Position numbers and translations under genes: made by a program
The notes under the pieces: model-generated
What the model saw: only the letters and a program-made list of their open reading frames with translations
The model's database searches: none
What the model was told of the DNA's origin: nothing
Shown here: piece after piece, positions 35,512 through 47,560 of the stretch
Numbering within the stretch: position 1 is the stretch's first letter
Layout of the letters: each line of letters opens with the position of its first letter
NCBI RefSeq assembly: GCF_029931775.1
Contig: NC_079321.1
Span: forward strand, 69,265,524 to 69,329,523
Origin: Euleptes europaea
Taxonomy: Eukaryota; Chordata; Lepidosauria; Squamata; Sphaerodactylidae
DNA length: 64,000 nt
Direction of reading: 5' to 3'

Positions 35512-36360
35512 CTGCTTTTTGCAAATGAGATTTGATGTGACTAAATGTAAAGTGATGCCTATTGGTGCAAATAATCCCAGTTTCACAAATACACTGATGG
35601 GATCACAGCTGGTAGAAACAGACCAAGAAACGAATCTTGGGGTGGTAGTGGATAGCTCAGTGAAAATGTCTACCCAGTATACGGCTGCTGTGAAAAGGGC
35701 AAATTCTATGCTGGCCATAATTAGAAAAGGAATAGAGAATTAAATTGCTGCCCTTATACAAATCTATAGGAGAACAATCTTTGAATACTGTTCAGTTCTG
35801 GTCCCCACACCTGAAAAAGGATATGGCAGAGATTGCAGAGCAACCAAAAGGATCAGGGGACTGCAGCAACTGTCCTTTGAAGTTTGGTTAAAATGTTTAG
35901 GGCTGTTTAGCTTAGAAAAAAGGTAAGTGGAGACATCAAAGAGGTCTATCAAATTATGCATGGTGTGGAGATAGTGGACAGGGAGAAATTTTTCTCCCTC
36001 TCTCATAATACTAGAACCCAGGGTCATCCACTGAAGCTCAAGGGTGGGAGATTCAGGACAGGCAAAAGGAAGCTGTTCTTCACACAGGGGATAGTTACAT
36101 TGTGGAACTCACTGCCACAGGAGTGGGCAATTTAACAAAGGATGGGGCTACTAGCCATGATGGATATCCTACTCCCTCCAGTTTCAGAGGCAGTATACCC
36201 CCTTATATCAGTTGCCAGGGAGCACAGGCAGCAGGATGTTGTTGCCATTGTCCTGCTTGTGGGCTTCCTAGAAGCAACCAGTTGGCCACTGTTGTGAACA
36301 GAATGCTGGACCTGATGGGCCTTTGGTCTGATCCAGCAGGGTTCTTCCTATGTTCTTATG
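35512..36360 (+). mobile_element. CR1/L3-like LINE 3' end (copy 2)
   Basis: This is the duplicate of 26700-27545 inside the second 5.1-kb copy, with identical landmarks. Confidence 0.75.
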
Positions 36361-36794
36361 TTCACTTTTCTTTCTCAGACTTTTCAGAAGTGTGTTCAGA
36401 CTCAGTGAAGCTGGGATTCTCTGCAATCAAGCATACAGGTCAAAGAAGCAAAAAATTCCCCCTTTCCTGGTCCTTTGCAAGGCAGTTGCCATCACAGCTT
36501 CAATAAAAGAAAGATTTTTAAAAATATGCAGCACATGTGGGATTTTCTATGGGATCATACTGGTTCTTGATGAGCAACAGACTATTCTCACCTTAATCAT
36601 CTTTTCCAAGAAAAAAAAAATTGGACATTGAATGTTACCAGCCTTTCATGTGACCACAATGCATTCCATGAGACAAGAGAAAAAAATATGCAGAAACAGT
36701 TTGTACAATGCCACTCCTATGTGTGTTTGCAAAAGAAGCTAATTAGGCTTTCAGAGGCATAAGAGCAATGAAACAACTGTAAAAAATATAATCA

Positions 36795-37045
36795 AAACAT
36801 AAGAAAAGCCAAGCTGGATCAGACCCAGGCCCATCAAATCCAGCAGTCTGTTCACACAGTGGCCAACTAGGTGCCTCCAGGAAGCCCACAAACAAGACTC
36901 CAACAACATTATCCTGCCTGTGTTCTACAGAACCTAATTTAATAGGCATGGTCCTCTGATACTGGAGAGTATCAAGAGCAGGTACTAAAATATCTGCCGA
37001 TGTCTTAGCTACAGTGAATAGGTGCTAGTTATTACCTATAAAGAC
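36795..37045 (-). mobile_element. CR1/L3-type 3' end fragment, reverse (copy 2)
   Basis: This is the duplicate of 27975-28230. A small insertion (CAAGA within CACAAACAAGACTCC) distinguishes it from copy 1. Confidence 0.65.
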
Positions 37046-37342
37046 AGCCTCACTCATCTGCATAAAGCCTTTTAAAGGGGCCAGCCTGCAAGGAGATTAA
37101 AAAAACAGCTGACCATAACTGAGCATTCTCTGTTGTGGCCCCCACGTGGCCCCATTATTCCACGTGGTGGAATAATGGCCTTGACAAGGTCAGGAAAGTC
37201 ACCACACTTTTCTCATAAAGGGAACAGGGTGACAACAACTAGGATTGTTCAGGAGGGCAGTTTTTATAAAGGGAGCAGGGTGGCAATTTTAAAGTCTATA
37301 TGAAAAATGTTGGGTAGAATTTTATTGCCTTGTTTACTAGTA

Positions 37343-37544
37343 GGGTTGCCAGGTCCCTCTTTACCACCAGCGGGAGGTTTTTGGGGCGGAGCTTGAGGAG
37401 AGTGGGGTTTGGGGAGGGACTTCAATGCCATAGAGTCCAATTGCCAAAGCAGCCATTTTCTCCAGGTGAACTGGTCTCTATCAGCTGGAGGTCAGTTGTA
37501 ATAGCAGGAGATCTCCAGCTAGTACCTGGAGGTTAGCAACCCTA
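37343..37544 (-). repeat. GGTTGCC-type repeat
   Basis: GGGTTGCCAGGTCCCTC...AGTCCAATTGCCAAAGCAGC...CCTGGAGGTTAGCAACCCT. It is the reverse orientation relative to the next copy. Confidence 0.65.
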
Positions 37545-37764
37545 TTTATTGGATTTCAGTGTTTTCTAGTTTTGTAATCCATTTTTGTTGAGTTGTATAT
37601 TTTATAATAGGCTCTTTTGTATTGTTTTCCAATTCTGTAATCCGCCTTGAGGCTCAATGAGAAGCGCAGACTATAAATGAAGTGTGTGTTGTTACCCTGA
37701 GACACTGGAGGAATACATGCATGTGGCCATTCATACATGCACCCCGAACACTGGGGCTCTTGTA

Positions 37765-37982
37765 GGGTTGCCAACCTCCAGGTTGTGGCTGGAGATCTCC
37801 CGCTATTACAACTGGTCTCCAGGTGACAGCGATCAGTTCAACTGGAGAAAATGGCTGTTTTGGAAGGTGGACTCTATGGCATTATACCTCATTGAAGACC
37901 CTCCCCTCCCCAAAGCCCACCCTCCTCAGGCTGCACTTCCCAAAATCTCCAGGTACTTCTCAACCCGGAGCTGGCAACTCTG
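37765..37982 (+). repeat. GGTTGCC-type repeat
   Basis: GGGTTGCCAACCTCCAGGTT...GACTCTATGGCATTATACC...GGAGCTGGCAACTCT. It lies 220 bp from an inverted copy. Confidence 0.65.
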
Positions 37983-37985
37983 AGG

Positions 37986-39039
37986 GCTCTTGTAACCTGA
38001 GCCTTTGAATACACAGATTGGTGTGGTATTTTCTCATAAAATAATGTGACCACTGTTTTAAAAGCATTGACTTCTATTAAGTAGAAAGGGATAGATTGAA
38101 GGTAAGACTGAGTTTTTTTCAAAGTCAGCAATCTAAATATCTAATTTGATAAATCCTAAAATCTTTGAGAATTAAGATGTCCAAAGTCCTGCCAATGTAT
38201 AACCCCTGCAGTTGTTTAAAGACAGATAAAGAAAGAGGGGCTGGATTTTGAATTTGGGGCTGAACTACGGTGACAAACATTTGGCAACAAGCTTTTATTA
38301 CTGAATTGCTGTTTGCACGTTTATGCTACTAGAATCATTAATAGTGCCTTTTTTTTACAGAAAGACATGTTGGATAGTAAGGAACTATATGCATACAGTT
38401 TAAAAATTATGTAATTCTTTCTCCTATTTATTTTACAATAATGAAATTAAAGAGTATCAGCAAAACTGAAATCCTGTTTCCAGGTACACTATTGTGAGGG
38501 CGTTAAAGGTGGGTTGGAAGGCCCATTAAACATAAACATAAAGTCAATAAACTTATAAATCAAACATCATTAGTCTGCTGTCACTGAGTTCTGTTTGAAC
38601 CTAACATCACAGCAGCGGAGAAAAACTAGATACATTTGACACTGGATCCAATTTAATGTAAAACGGAAACTGAATTTGTAATAACAATAATTTTTAGTAC
38701 AGAGGGAGTTCTACAGATTCGCATACACTTTTCCTTTAACGTAAACCTTCTGAAATGTATGAATGGAAAAATTAAGGATAAAGAGGTCCTTATTTGGGTT
38801 TCTACAAGCTCTTTCCATTTGCATAAAGTTGGGTATGACCAAGTACCTCTCCTGTCTAAATATGCAGTAGCATACTCCTTTCCCAGGCCTGTTCTTGGCA
38901 GTGCTGCTGCTGCTGAATACCAGGGGCCCAAGGGAAAAAAAAAAACTAGAGTGTGACAGTTTAATGTGTTTTAGTAATGCATCCAGATTTTGACTATTCA
39001 CCTAGATTACGTGTCTGGTGTTTTCTGTCTGAGTGACTC
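37986..39039. other. No gene recognised
   Basis: AT-rich unique DNA. Short frames only, none with recognisable motifs. Confidence 0.4.
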
Positions 39040-40112
39040 AAGTCTAAACTTGCTCAAGTCAAAACCAGCTTACAATCTCCTCCCCTTTCTCTCCCCACAA
39101 CAGACATCACGTGAGGTAGGTGAGGCTGAGAGAGCTCGGAGAGAACTGTGACCAGCCCAAGGTCACCCAGCTGTCTTCATGTGTAGGAGTAGGGAATCAA
39201 ACCCGGTTCTCCAGATTAGAGTCCACTGCTCTTAACCACTACACCAGGGGTCAGCAAACTCATTAGTCAAAAGAGCCAAATATCAACAGTACAACGATTG
39301 AGATTTCTTTTGAGAGCCAAATTTCTTAAACTTAAACTATATAGGTAGGTACACTGTTTATTAACTTAATAAACTTTAATTAAAGTCTTAATTAAACTAT
39401 AGGTACACTGAATAAAACTTGATATCATACTTAATAGTGATCTTATTTATTGATAAAAATTAAATTGTAAGTCCCTGCCATTTCCCCCTCCCTGTCCGGA
39501 GTCCTCGTCTGGAGGCCTGGTCTACCGCCATAAAAGCCAATTGGTAGACCTGGCCTCCGGCTGAGTCCCATTGGGAGGCCAGGTCTACCCATTGGCTTTC
39601 TTGGCAGTAGACCTGGCCTCCGGAGGCCCATAGAAGCCAATTGGTAGACCTGGCCCCTGAAGGGGGACTTTTCCCCCTCCTCGGAGTCCAGGTCTACCGC
39701 CAAGAAAGCCAGTGGGTAGACATGGCCTCCCAATGGGACTCAGCCGGAGGCCAGGTCTACCAAAGGAAGCGCCCCCCGCCCAACAGCTGATAGGCGGGCA
39801 GGGGGGCCAGGAACTGCCGAGCCGCCCGCCCAGCAATCGCGCGGCTAGAGGGGAGGGCAGGCTTTAGCCTCCCAACCATTGAGGGCAAGGGAAAGGGGGA
39901 CCGGCCATTCTCCACGGCGGGGGGGGGGGAGAGACAGCGCACCCGCTCTCTCAGGCGCGCCGGCTCCGCAGCCCGGATGCAAGCGCGAGAAGGCGCAAGA
40001 GCAGGGGCTCCGAACCAAGTTCGGAGAGCCGCACTCAACGGGCCAAAGAGCCGCATGCGGCTCTGGAGCCGCAGTTTTGAGACCCCTGCACTACACCATG
40101 CTGTCTTTTGTG
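39040..40112 (-). mobile_element. Sauria-type SINE split by a hAT element
   Basis: Left part 39040-39244 (tail and body) and right part 40089-40112 (head, CACTACACCATGCTGTC) flank the 844-bp hAT at 39245-40088. Confidence 0.82.
39245..40088. mobile_element. Non-autonomous hAT element inserted in a SINE
   Basis: The ends are CAGGGGTCAGCAAACTC and GTTTTGAGACCCCTG, with target duplication CACTACAC at 39237-39244 and 40089-40096. It splits a minus-strand Sauria-type SINE. The interior is a GC-rich stretch of repeated CCTGGTCTACC/TTGGTAGACC modules, and GAGCCGCATGCGGCTC lies near the right end. No transposase is present. Confidence 0.85.
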
Positions 40113-40781
40113 AGTAGTACCATCAATGTGATAGAGATGGTGACGAGTTTCTAAGATTTATGCACCCTGGATGAAGATGGACAAACTCACTCTTAATTCA
40201 GATAGAATTGAAGGTGGGGATTCGGTTGTCACTCAGCAGTGGGATGCCAGGGCCATATTCCCTCCTGAACAGCTCTGCTGCTTAGAAGTACTCCTGGAAC
40301 CCACGTTGCTCCTAGATTCCTAAATAGTTGTTCAAACTCCTTTTACCAAGTTTGGTTGGTTCACCAGCTGCATCCAGTGCCAGAAGAGAGACCAGACTAT
40401 GCCTTCCTTGCTAGATTATTAGAATTGCTGATGTTGGATTTAATTTATTCTGCAAAGGACTCTAGAAACTTAAACTAAGTAGTGGGATATAAATATATGA
40501 AATAAGCAAATTTTCCCTTATGGTTGCAGATATGTCCCCATGTGGTGAAACTTGGCATCATTCTATAAATTCACTAGCCAGGTACTGGGCTGCTGTCTGA
40601 TTACTCCACTCGTTTCTTCATGCCCAGCTGACCTACATACATTTGCACAGGACATCATTTGCACAGGACATAATGTCATGCACGAAGAACAGCACCAGCA
40701 CAACTATTATCCCCATAATATTTTCTTGTAAATGTATGCAAATATTGGAATATCTTTAAACTGTTTAAGCACATTCTAGAG

Positions 40782-40966
40782 CCCTCCCCTGGCCAGCCCA
40801 GGACAGACAATCTCGTCAGAAGCTAAGCAGGGTCAGCCTTGGTCGGTATTTGGATGGGAGACCAGGGTCACCACGCAGAGGCAAGCAACAGCAAATCACC
40901 TCTGAAAGTCTCTTACCTGGAAAACCCCATGGGGTCGCCATAAGTCAGCTGTGACGATGACAAAAA
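40782..40966 (+). mobile_element. 5S rRNA-derived SINE with RTE/Bov-B-like 3' end
   Basis: The head retains 5S rRNA signatures: ATCTCGTC, AGAAGCTAAGCAGGGTCAGC (the internal control region) and TTTGGATGGGAGACC. The 3' part has GGGGTCGCCATAAGTCAGC, close to the Bov-B end GGGTCGCCATGAGTCGG. It is therefore a SINE3-like composite, not a 5S gene. Confidence 0.75.
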
Positions 40967-43004
40967 ACGGCGGGGGGGGGGGGCTCCTTGAAGTCACCCA
41001 GTGTTAAAAAGGTTTTCAAAGCTTTGCACACTTCCTCCAAGGAGTTCTTCAGTGCCAAAATAATGACAGCAACTTCAGCTTTCTTTCCCACAAGACTTTA
41101 GATATAAAATGTGGAAATATATATTGCCAGAGGAGCCCTCCTGGCTGTCAGTCATGATTTCTCTATTAAATAAAACGTTGCTCAACAGAACTCATAAAAC
41201 CAGATTTCCAAAACTCCTTCCACTGGAATTACACATCCGTCAATCAGTACAAAACATATGCAGACATCTAAAATTGCTGGGTATGAAAATTTCCCCAGAT
41301 TAACAATGTAATGGCAGAGTTAATTAATATCAGCAAGTTTAGACTTGAGTCATTCTGCACAGAAATTGCATGGTCAGTCTCTTAAGAACACACACATCAG
41401 AAAAAAGGTACTGGATCCTACAAATCCTCTTTCCTCTGCCAGTGCAAGCCTTGTTGATCAGCATGGTGGAGTTCACTGCATCCAGTGCAAAAGTCTTTCT
41501 TAGTACTTGGGCTGTACCGGAAGGGGAGAGCTACTCCATCAACCCTCCACTCCACAGTTTTACTTATTGAAATTATTTCTCCTGTCTTTAACCTTGGAAG
41601 GGAAAAAGATGTGTACAAGTTGGGGGAAGGGGCTACTTTCCGTTGACAAAACTAGGCGGGAGTGATTTTGCTATTAAAAGGGCTACCATATTCCTCTTTA
41701 ATCATGCCCCTTGCCTTAGACCTGTGCTTTTGGTTAGCACTACATACTGATCTAACCTGTAACATTTATATTTTAAAGGAAGACTGGCTATTGATCCATA
41801 CAAAAACCTCACCTGCAGTTTGAGAGAACTGAGCTGGTAAATGACAGGATTAGACAGGAGGCACAGGAAAGTGCTTGAGCAGGCAATAGGCCAAAGCAAG
41901 TCAGAGGCCAGATAAATAAGAAGAGGGAATACCTCAGAGGAATGAGGGAGATAGTCTGAAGGAAGGAGTGGAATGAGGAAAAATAGTAGCTAGAGTACTC
42001 AGCGATGGGAAATGGATGCCAGGACAGCCAGAGAGAGCTAACAGGAAACTGGGAGATGTTTGGGGCTTTTTGTGGTAGCTTGGGACATTTACTTTCCTCT
42101 ATTCACATCTTAAATAATGTATTTTTTAACTTCATTTGAGTGTTGGTTTTATTGCATTTTTCCTGTTAGTTCTTTTTTCTATTTTAATTCTGTTTTTAGA
42201 ATTATGTTATTGCATTGTTTTTAACGTTGCTCCCCACCTTGGATCCCAGGTACGAAAGAGAGCAAGAGGATTCAGACTCCTTACGTTTCTTAGTAATATC
42301 CAACTGGACAAAATCAGATCTAACACACAGATTATGAGGACCTCCTGAGCCAGGCTCTTATTGGGCCACATGGACATTACAACGATGTCTGGCATTCATT
42401 ACCACACCCCTGCCAAGCAGGCTATAGAGATTTTAAATGCCAGATAGAGCAGAGCTGTACAATTTGGCTTCTGCTGTCACACAAAGAATGCTGTTTTAGG
42501 AGCAGTAACAAAAAAGCACTGGCAGTGTCACTGTGGTCAAGATGGCCGTTGTGGATTAGGATGCAAATAATTATAATGAGAGGGTGTTTGTGCAAATGTA
42601 TGACATAAGCATTGCAAAGTAGTTTTTGTTCTTTAGGAGGAGATGAATAATAATCTGGTTGCAACATTAAATCACCTTTAATCTATGTTTATAACAAGAT
42701 GCCTCTTGCAGCAAACACTGCCTTCGGAAGAAAAGCAGCTGATTGGCCTACATAGTACGTGGGCATGGAGTGGATCCAGGTCGTCAGATTGGCCAAGTCA
42801 AGGTAGTGGCCCATATTGCAGGCTAGACTGAGTTGGAAGAAAGTGTTGTTTTTTATAGCTGCATTAGTCTTGCTTCTCCAGCAGCAGTGCTGGATCCAGG
42901 ATAACCCCAAGGCTCTCACCAATGATCAGCCGAGCCCCATCGATGGTGGGAAGCACACTGTCCTTCCAGACATCTGCTTTCCCAACCAGCACCACGAGAG
43001 CCAG
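40967..43004. other. No gene recognised
   Basis: It contains a short G run at 40973 and otherwise unique-looking sequence. No exon of SULT, CALHM, RSPH4A or RWDD1 type (genes near ZUP1 in mammals) was recognised. Confidence 0.35.
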
Positions 43005-43261
43005 TGTAGTGTAGTGGTTAAGAGTGGTGGTTTGATTCCCCACTCCTCCACATGAGTGGCGGAGGCTAATCTGGTGAACTGGGTTGATTTCCCCACTCCT
43101 ACATGTTAGGCCAGCTGGGTGATTTTGAGCAAGTCACAGCTCTCTTAGAGCTCTCTCAGTCCCACCTACCTCACAGGGTGTCTGTTGTGGGGAGAGGAAG
43201 GGAAGGTGACTGTAAGCTGGTTTGATGCGGAAGTCGGCATATAAAAACCAACTCTTCTTCT
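43005..43261 (+). mobile_element. Sauria-type SINE
   Basis: GAGCCAGTGTAGTGTAGTGG head, GATTCCCCACTCCTCCACAT body, and GGCATATAAAAACCAACTCT plus TCT-rich tail. A segment of the usual head is missing just after the A box. Confidence 0.86.
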
Positions 43262-43983
43262 ATGTCTCATCTGGGGTCAGTTTCAGTTTATTTGCTTTCA
43301 GCCATTTGAACCCAACAGTCAGGCTCAAGACCTCTACAGAATCAACAGGGGATTTGGAGGGAGAGATGAAAAGATGGGTGTGCGTGCCGATGACGGCTAA
43401 CAATGAGTTCTCCTTACGGATTGACCTGCAAGTGAAGTGCCCATGGAAAACCCCCAGCATTCACATGGACACGTGTATGTATAAGCAGAACCCCCCCTTC
43501 ATTCACTTCTGTGCCTGAAAGCAGAAACACACAGACACATGAACATACACACATCATCCGATAAAACTGTCCTCTTCAAGGACGGAACTTTCCCTCCGTC
43601 CTTTCCCCGCTCCGGAAGATAAGGAATTCTAATAGAACGCTTTGTTCCCCCATATAGCGGAAAGACGAAGTTATGTATCACAATGCTGAACGATGATGAC
43701 TGTAAACTCGTATGTTTGAAATACGTAATAACCTAAAAGTTATAAAGCTAACTGCTTGCCTCTTGGGGGTGAGGCGTGTCAGTCTCCCGCCTGTGTTTGG
43801 GTCAGAGCCTGTGCATCCAGCTTCTATTTTTTGGCCAAAAAGAAGAGCTGTTAGTTTATCCAAACCTCCTCTCAATTGTCTTTTCATTGGACTCTACGGA
43901 TAATTGGGTCACAACACAAGGCAGCAAAGACCAGTCCTCCTCCCCCTCCCAACGCAACCATGAATGCTTGGTTTATTTTTTCA

Positions 43984-44052
43984 AAAAAAAGGTAAAGGTC
44001 CCCTGTGCAAGCACCGGGTCATTCCTGACCCATGGGGTGACGTCACATCCAT
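43984..44052 (-). mobile_element. tRNA-derived SINE (second family), 3' fragment
   Basis: The plus strand reads GGTAAAGGTCCCCTGTGCAA to CCCATGGGGTGACGTCACAT, corresponding only to the 3' end of the family. Confidence 0.65.
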
Positions 44053-44229
44053 ATTCCATTACATATTACATATTCCATTACATGCCTAGCAAAATGATCA
44101 CCATCATTAGATGACTTGAGTGATGGTAGAAGATTAAAGCCTCATAGAGATCTTGAGTAATGATGTCTATTGCTTCAGTGACGAAGTGGTGGTTCTTAGG
44201 TCTGCTGGTTGTGGATGTAATCAGTGTGT

Positions 44230-44288
44230 GCATGTGTGTGTGTGTTAAATGCCATCAAGTTGCTTCCAACTTAGGGTGACCCTATGAA
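44230..44288 (-). mobile_element. Bov-B 3' end fragment
   Basis: GTGTTAAATGCCATCAAGTT then GCTTCCAACTTAGGGTGACC resembles the Bov-B terminus; TG repeats precede it. Confidence 0.65.
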
Positions 44289-44293
44289 TTAAA

Positions 44294-44525
44294 AAGGTAA
44301 AGATCCCCTGTGCAAGCACCAGGTCATTCCTGACCCATGATGTCACATCCCAATGTTTCCTAGGCAGACTTTGTTTACAGGGTGGTTTGCCAGTGCCTTC
44401 CCCAGTCGTCTCCCCTTTACCCCCCAGCAAGCTGGGTCCTCATTTTAACGACCTCGGAAGGACGGAAGGCTGAGTCCACCTTGAGCCAGCTACCTGGAAC
44501 CGACTTCCGTTGGGATCGAATTCAC
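44294..44525 (-). mobile_element. tRNA-derived SINE (second family), 5'-truncated
   Basis: The plus strand shows AGATCCCCTGTGCAAGCACC, then CAGGTCATTCCTGACCCATG and TTTGCCAGTGCCTTCCCCAG, the complement of the copy at 61488-61790. Confidence 0.75.
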
Positions 44526-45250
44526 ATTTTTTTTTTTACAAAAGCCCGGGTAAATTCAATGGGGGGGGGGACTCTTCCGCATAAACACGCGTTGACATAG
44601 TGTAATGCCCAGATATAAGGGCTGGTTTAGAACACTATGTATTCATACGCACACACATGGAAGCTTTGGGAAGTTGGCATCCAGGAGCCATGAACCAACA
44701 AATCATGCTCTCTGTGCCTGGTACGGCCTCTCATCAGTAGAGAGCTCTGAATTACGTTCATCTTCACGAATGTGGTTTCTGGTTACCGAGCTCACAAGAT
44801 CAGGCACTCACTAAGTGACGCCTTCGGCCAATATCTATAGATTATGCTAATTAGAGTGAAGTAGACACTTAATGTGCATTGGTGCTTTTGTGTATCAATC
44901 TGCTTGTCAGCAGCCATGGGCCTGCCCCATGCGAATGCATAAATGATACTGACTTTCCTTTGTTTCTCGGGTGAGTAACTCTGCACATCTTATTTGTGGG
45001 TTATTTCACCCCCAGGTCTGTGTTTAGCTAAATAAAGAACTGTTGGATAAACTGGCAAAAATGGATTTTACTACTTTAATTAATGAGTTATAGAAAATAG
45101 TCTTAATATCTTTATATTTTATTGTTGATAGATATTTTTAAAACTGTTAGGACACTTCTTCGGAAGTCAGGTGATGGGTCACATTTTTAAGGTGGGTGGA
45201 GGGTCGAAGGGGTATCTTTTGGGTCTTAATAATTTTGTAACTATGAATTT
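44526..45250. other. No gene recognised
   Basis: Unique-looking sequence between a SINE fragment and the Penelope-like ends. Confidence 0.35.
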
Positions 45251-45776
45251 ATTGGTTCTTGTAGGTTATCCGGGCTGTGTGACGGTGGTCTTGGTATTTT
45301 CTTTCCTGACGTTTCGCCAGCAGCTGTGGCCGGCATCTTCAGAGGAGTAACACTGAAGGACAGTGTCTCTCAGCGTCAAGTGTGTAGGAATAGTAATATA
45401 TACTCTTGACTAACAAAGGCTACAGTCCACAATAGCCATGCAGATTAGTTTTGGATTTCACACATTAACAGATCACTTCAGGATACAATGGTTCCATATT
45501 CACATACCACACCCTCATTAGCACATTATCTTGATACTTACAGGACAATGATTAGCACATTACCTTTGATACTTTTTGCAGGACAATGACTCAGTTCAAA
45601 CCCAACCCCCTTCTGACTATATATATTACTCTTCCAACACACTTTGACACTGAGAGAAACTGTCCTTTAGTGTTACTCCTCTGAAGATGCCTGCCACAGC
45701 TGCTGGCGAAACGTCAGCAAAGAAAATACCAAGACGGCGGTCACACGGTCCGGATAACCTACAAGAACCATTAGAA
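45251..45776. repeat. Penelope-like terminal repeats in inverted orientation
   Basis: GGTTCTTGTAGGTTATCCGG...CTTTCCTGACGTTTCGCC...GGCATCTTCAGAGGAGTAAC at 45251-45376 is repeated in reverse complement at about 45640-45771, with a 265-bp spacer. The CGAAACGTCAGGAAAG and CACAGCCCGGATAACC words are, from memory, typical of Penelope-like ends in lizards. No RT is present. Confidence 0.55.
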
Positions 45777-45821
45777 TCTAAACTCTCTATAATCCTAATG
45801 AGCTTTTGATCAGAGTGAATG

Positions 45822-46105
45822 TTGTTGAAGGCTTTCACGGTCAGAGTTCATTGGTTCTTGTGGGTTATCCGGGCTGTGTAACCGTGGTCTTGGCTGTGGC
45901 AGGCATCTTCAGAGGAGTAACACTGAAGGACAGTGTCTCTCGGTAACACTGAAGGACAGAGACACCGTCCTTCAGTGTTACTCCTCTGAAGATGCCTGCC
46001 ACAGCTGCGAGCGAAACGTCAGGAAAGAAAATACCAAGACCGTGGTCACACAGCCCGGATAACCCACAAGAACCAATGAACTCTGACCGTGAAAGCCTTC
46101 GACAA
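45822..46105. repeat. Near-palindrome of Penelope-like ends, arms about 125-150 bp
   Basis: The arms begin TTGTTGAAGGCTTTCACGGT and end (complement) GTGAAAGCCTTCGACAA and meet near 45960 at CTCGGTAACACTGAAGG. The left arm lacks about 29 bp (the CTGACGTTTCG block) present in the right. It could form a long hairpin. It lies just upstream of the DHRS1-like CpG island. Confidence 0.7.
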
Positions 46106-46220
46106 TATACATGAATTTATTAATAATTATATATAGATACTCTTTTGTATTATCTCTTGTTATATATATTTTTTGTATTATTTCTTCTTGTATTTGTTGG
46201 TCTTACGTTTGATGTTATAA

Positions 46221-46313
46221 AAGTTAATAAATATATATTAATAAATTAATAAATATTTATTAATAAATATATATATATATATAATATATATATATATATA
46301 AATAAAAATAAAA
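46221..46313 (+). repeat. TA-rich microsatellite
   Basis: ATATATATAT and AATAAAT runs lie immediately before the GC-rich DHRS1-like promoter. Confidence 0.8.
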
Positions 46314-46329
46314 CAAAGAACCGTCGCTC

Positions 46330-47560
46330 TTTTTAGCCTCCTCCTAGTTGCCTTCGTTGGGCTCTGCGAGGCGACCAGGGCGCTTCAGGAGCCGCGGCCA
46401 GCCGCGCAGGCGCGCGAGTTCCCGCCAGGCGAGGCGGAGGCGCCGCCCACTTCTCTCCTGAGGGAAGGCGACGGCGTTTCAGAACAGCCGGCAGCCTCGC
46501 GGGAGCCGGACGCGCCGCGCCTCGCTCCTCGCCTCGGCAGCCGCGCCGCGCTGGGCCTCGACCCCGACCGCCGTTGCGCGGCCATGGCGGCCATGGCGGG
46601 CGGGCGGCCGCTGTCGGGGCAGGTGTGCCTGGTGACGGGGGCGTCGCGCGGGCTGGGCAAGGGCATCGCGCTGCAGCTGTCGGAGGCCGGCGCCACGGTG
46701 TACATCACGGGCCGGGACGGCGCGGCGCTGGAGGCGGCGGCGGCGGAGGTGCGGGCCCGCGGCGGGCGCTGCGTGGCGGCGGTGTGCGACTCGACGCGCG
46801 ACGAGGAGGTGGCGGCGCTGTTCGCGCGGCTGCGGCGGGACGAGGCGGGCCGGCTGGACGTGCTGGTCAACAACGCCTTCTCGGGCGTGGAGGCGCTGGG
46901 GCAGGCGATGGACGCGGCCTTCTGGGAGGGCGCGCCCGGCGGCCTGTGGGACGCGGTGAACGGCGCGGGGCTGCGCGGCCACTACGTCTTCTCGGCGCAC
47001 GCGGCGCGCCTGATGGCGCCGGCGGGGCGGGGGCTGATGGTGACGGTCTCGTCGCCCGGCGGGCTGCGCTACCTCTTCGGCGTGGCCTACGGCGTGGGCA
47101 AGGCGGGCTGCGACCGGCTGGCGGCCGACTGCGCCGTGGAGCTGCGGCCCTTCGGCGTGGCCTGCGTGGCGCTGTGGCCGGGCCTGGTGCGCACCGAGAG
47201 CCTGCTGCGCCAGGCCGAGGCCGGCGAAGGGCCGCTCTACGACCAGCTGCGCCGCAGGCTGCCCGCGGCGGGCGAGAGCGTGGAGGTGAGCGGCAAGTGC
47301 GTGGTGGGCCTGGCCGCCGACCCCCGCGTCCTGCGCCACAGCGGCACGGTGCAGCTCAGCCCCGAGCTGGCCCGCCGCTACCGCTTCCGCGACGTCGACG
47401 GCAGGGAGGTCTTCAACTACGTCTCCGTCCGCAACGTCCTCGCCGAGCTGCTGCCCGGCCTGGCCGGCCTGTTCCGCCTCATCCCGGGCTTCCTCACCGT
47501 CCCCAAGTGGGTCCTCGCCCTGTATGCCAGCAAGTTCGCCGTGTACCCCCCCCTCCACCC
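46330..47560. promoter_or_regulatory. CpG island over the DHRS1-like promoter and coding region
   Basis: An abrupt change occurs from a TA-rich microsatellite (about 46221-46313) to sequence packed with CpG and GC boxes, continuing through the whole reading frame. There is no TATA box before the ATG. This suggests a housekeeping-type CpG promoter. It could equally reflect the intrinsic GC-richness of the gene. Confidence 0.65.

Larger units (their letters stand above)
32013..37136 (+). repeat. 5.1-kb direct repeat, copy 2 (right of the L1)
   Basis: This is the second copy of 23201-28318. It begins GATTTCAAAATCTCAATAG immediately after the L1 5' truncation point and ends ...GCATTCTCTGTTGT before unique sequence beginning GGCCCCCACGTGG. 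A short shared GATTT(C) at the left junction could be microhomology with the L1. Confidence 0.95.
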
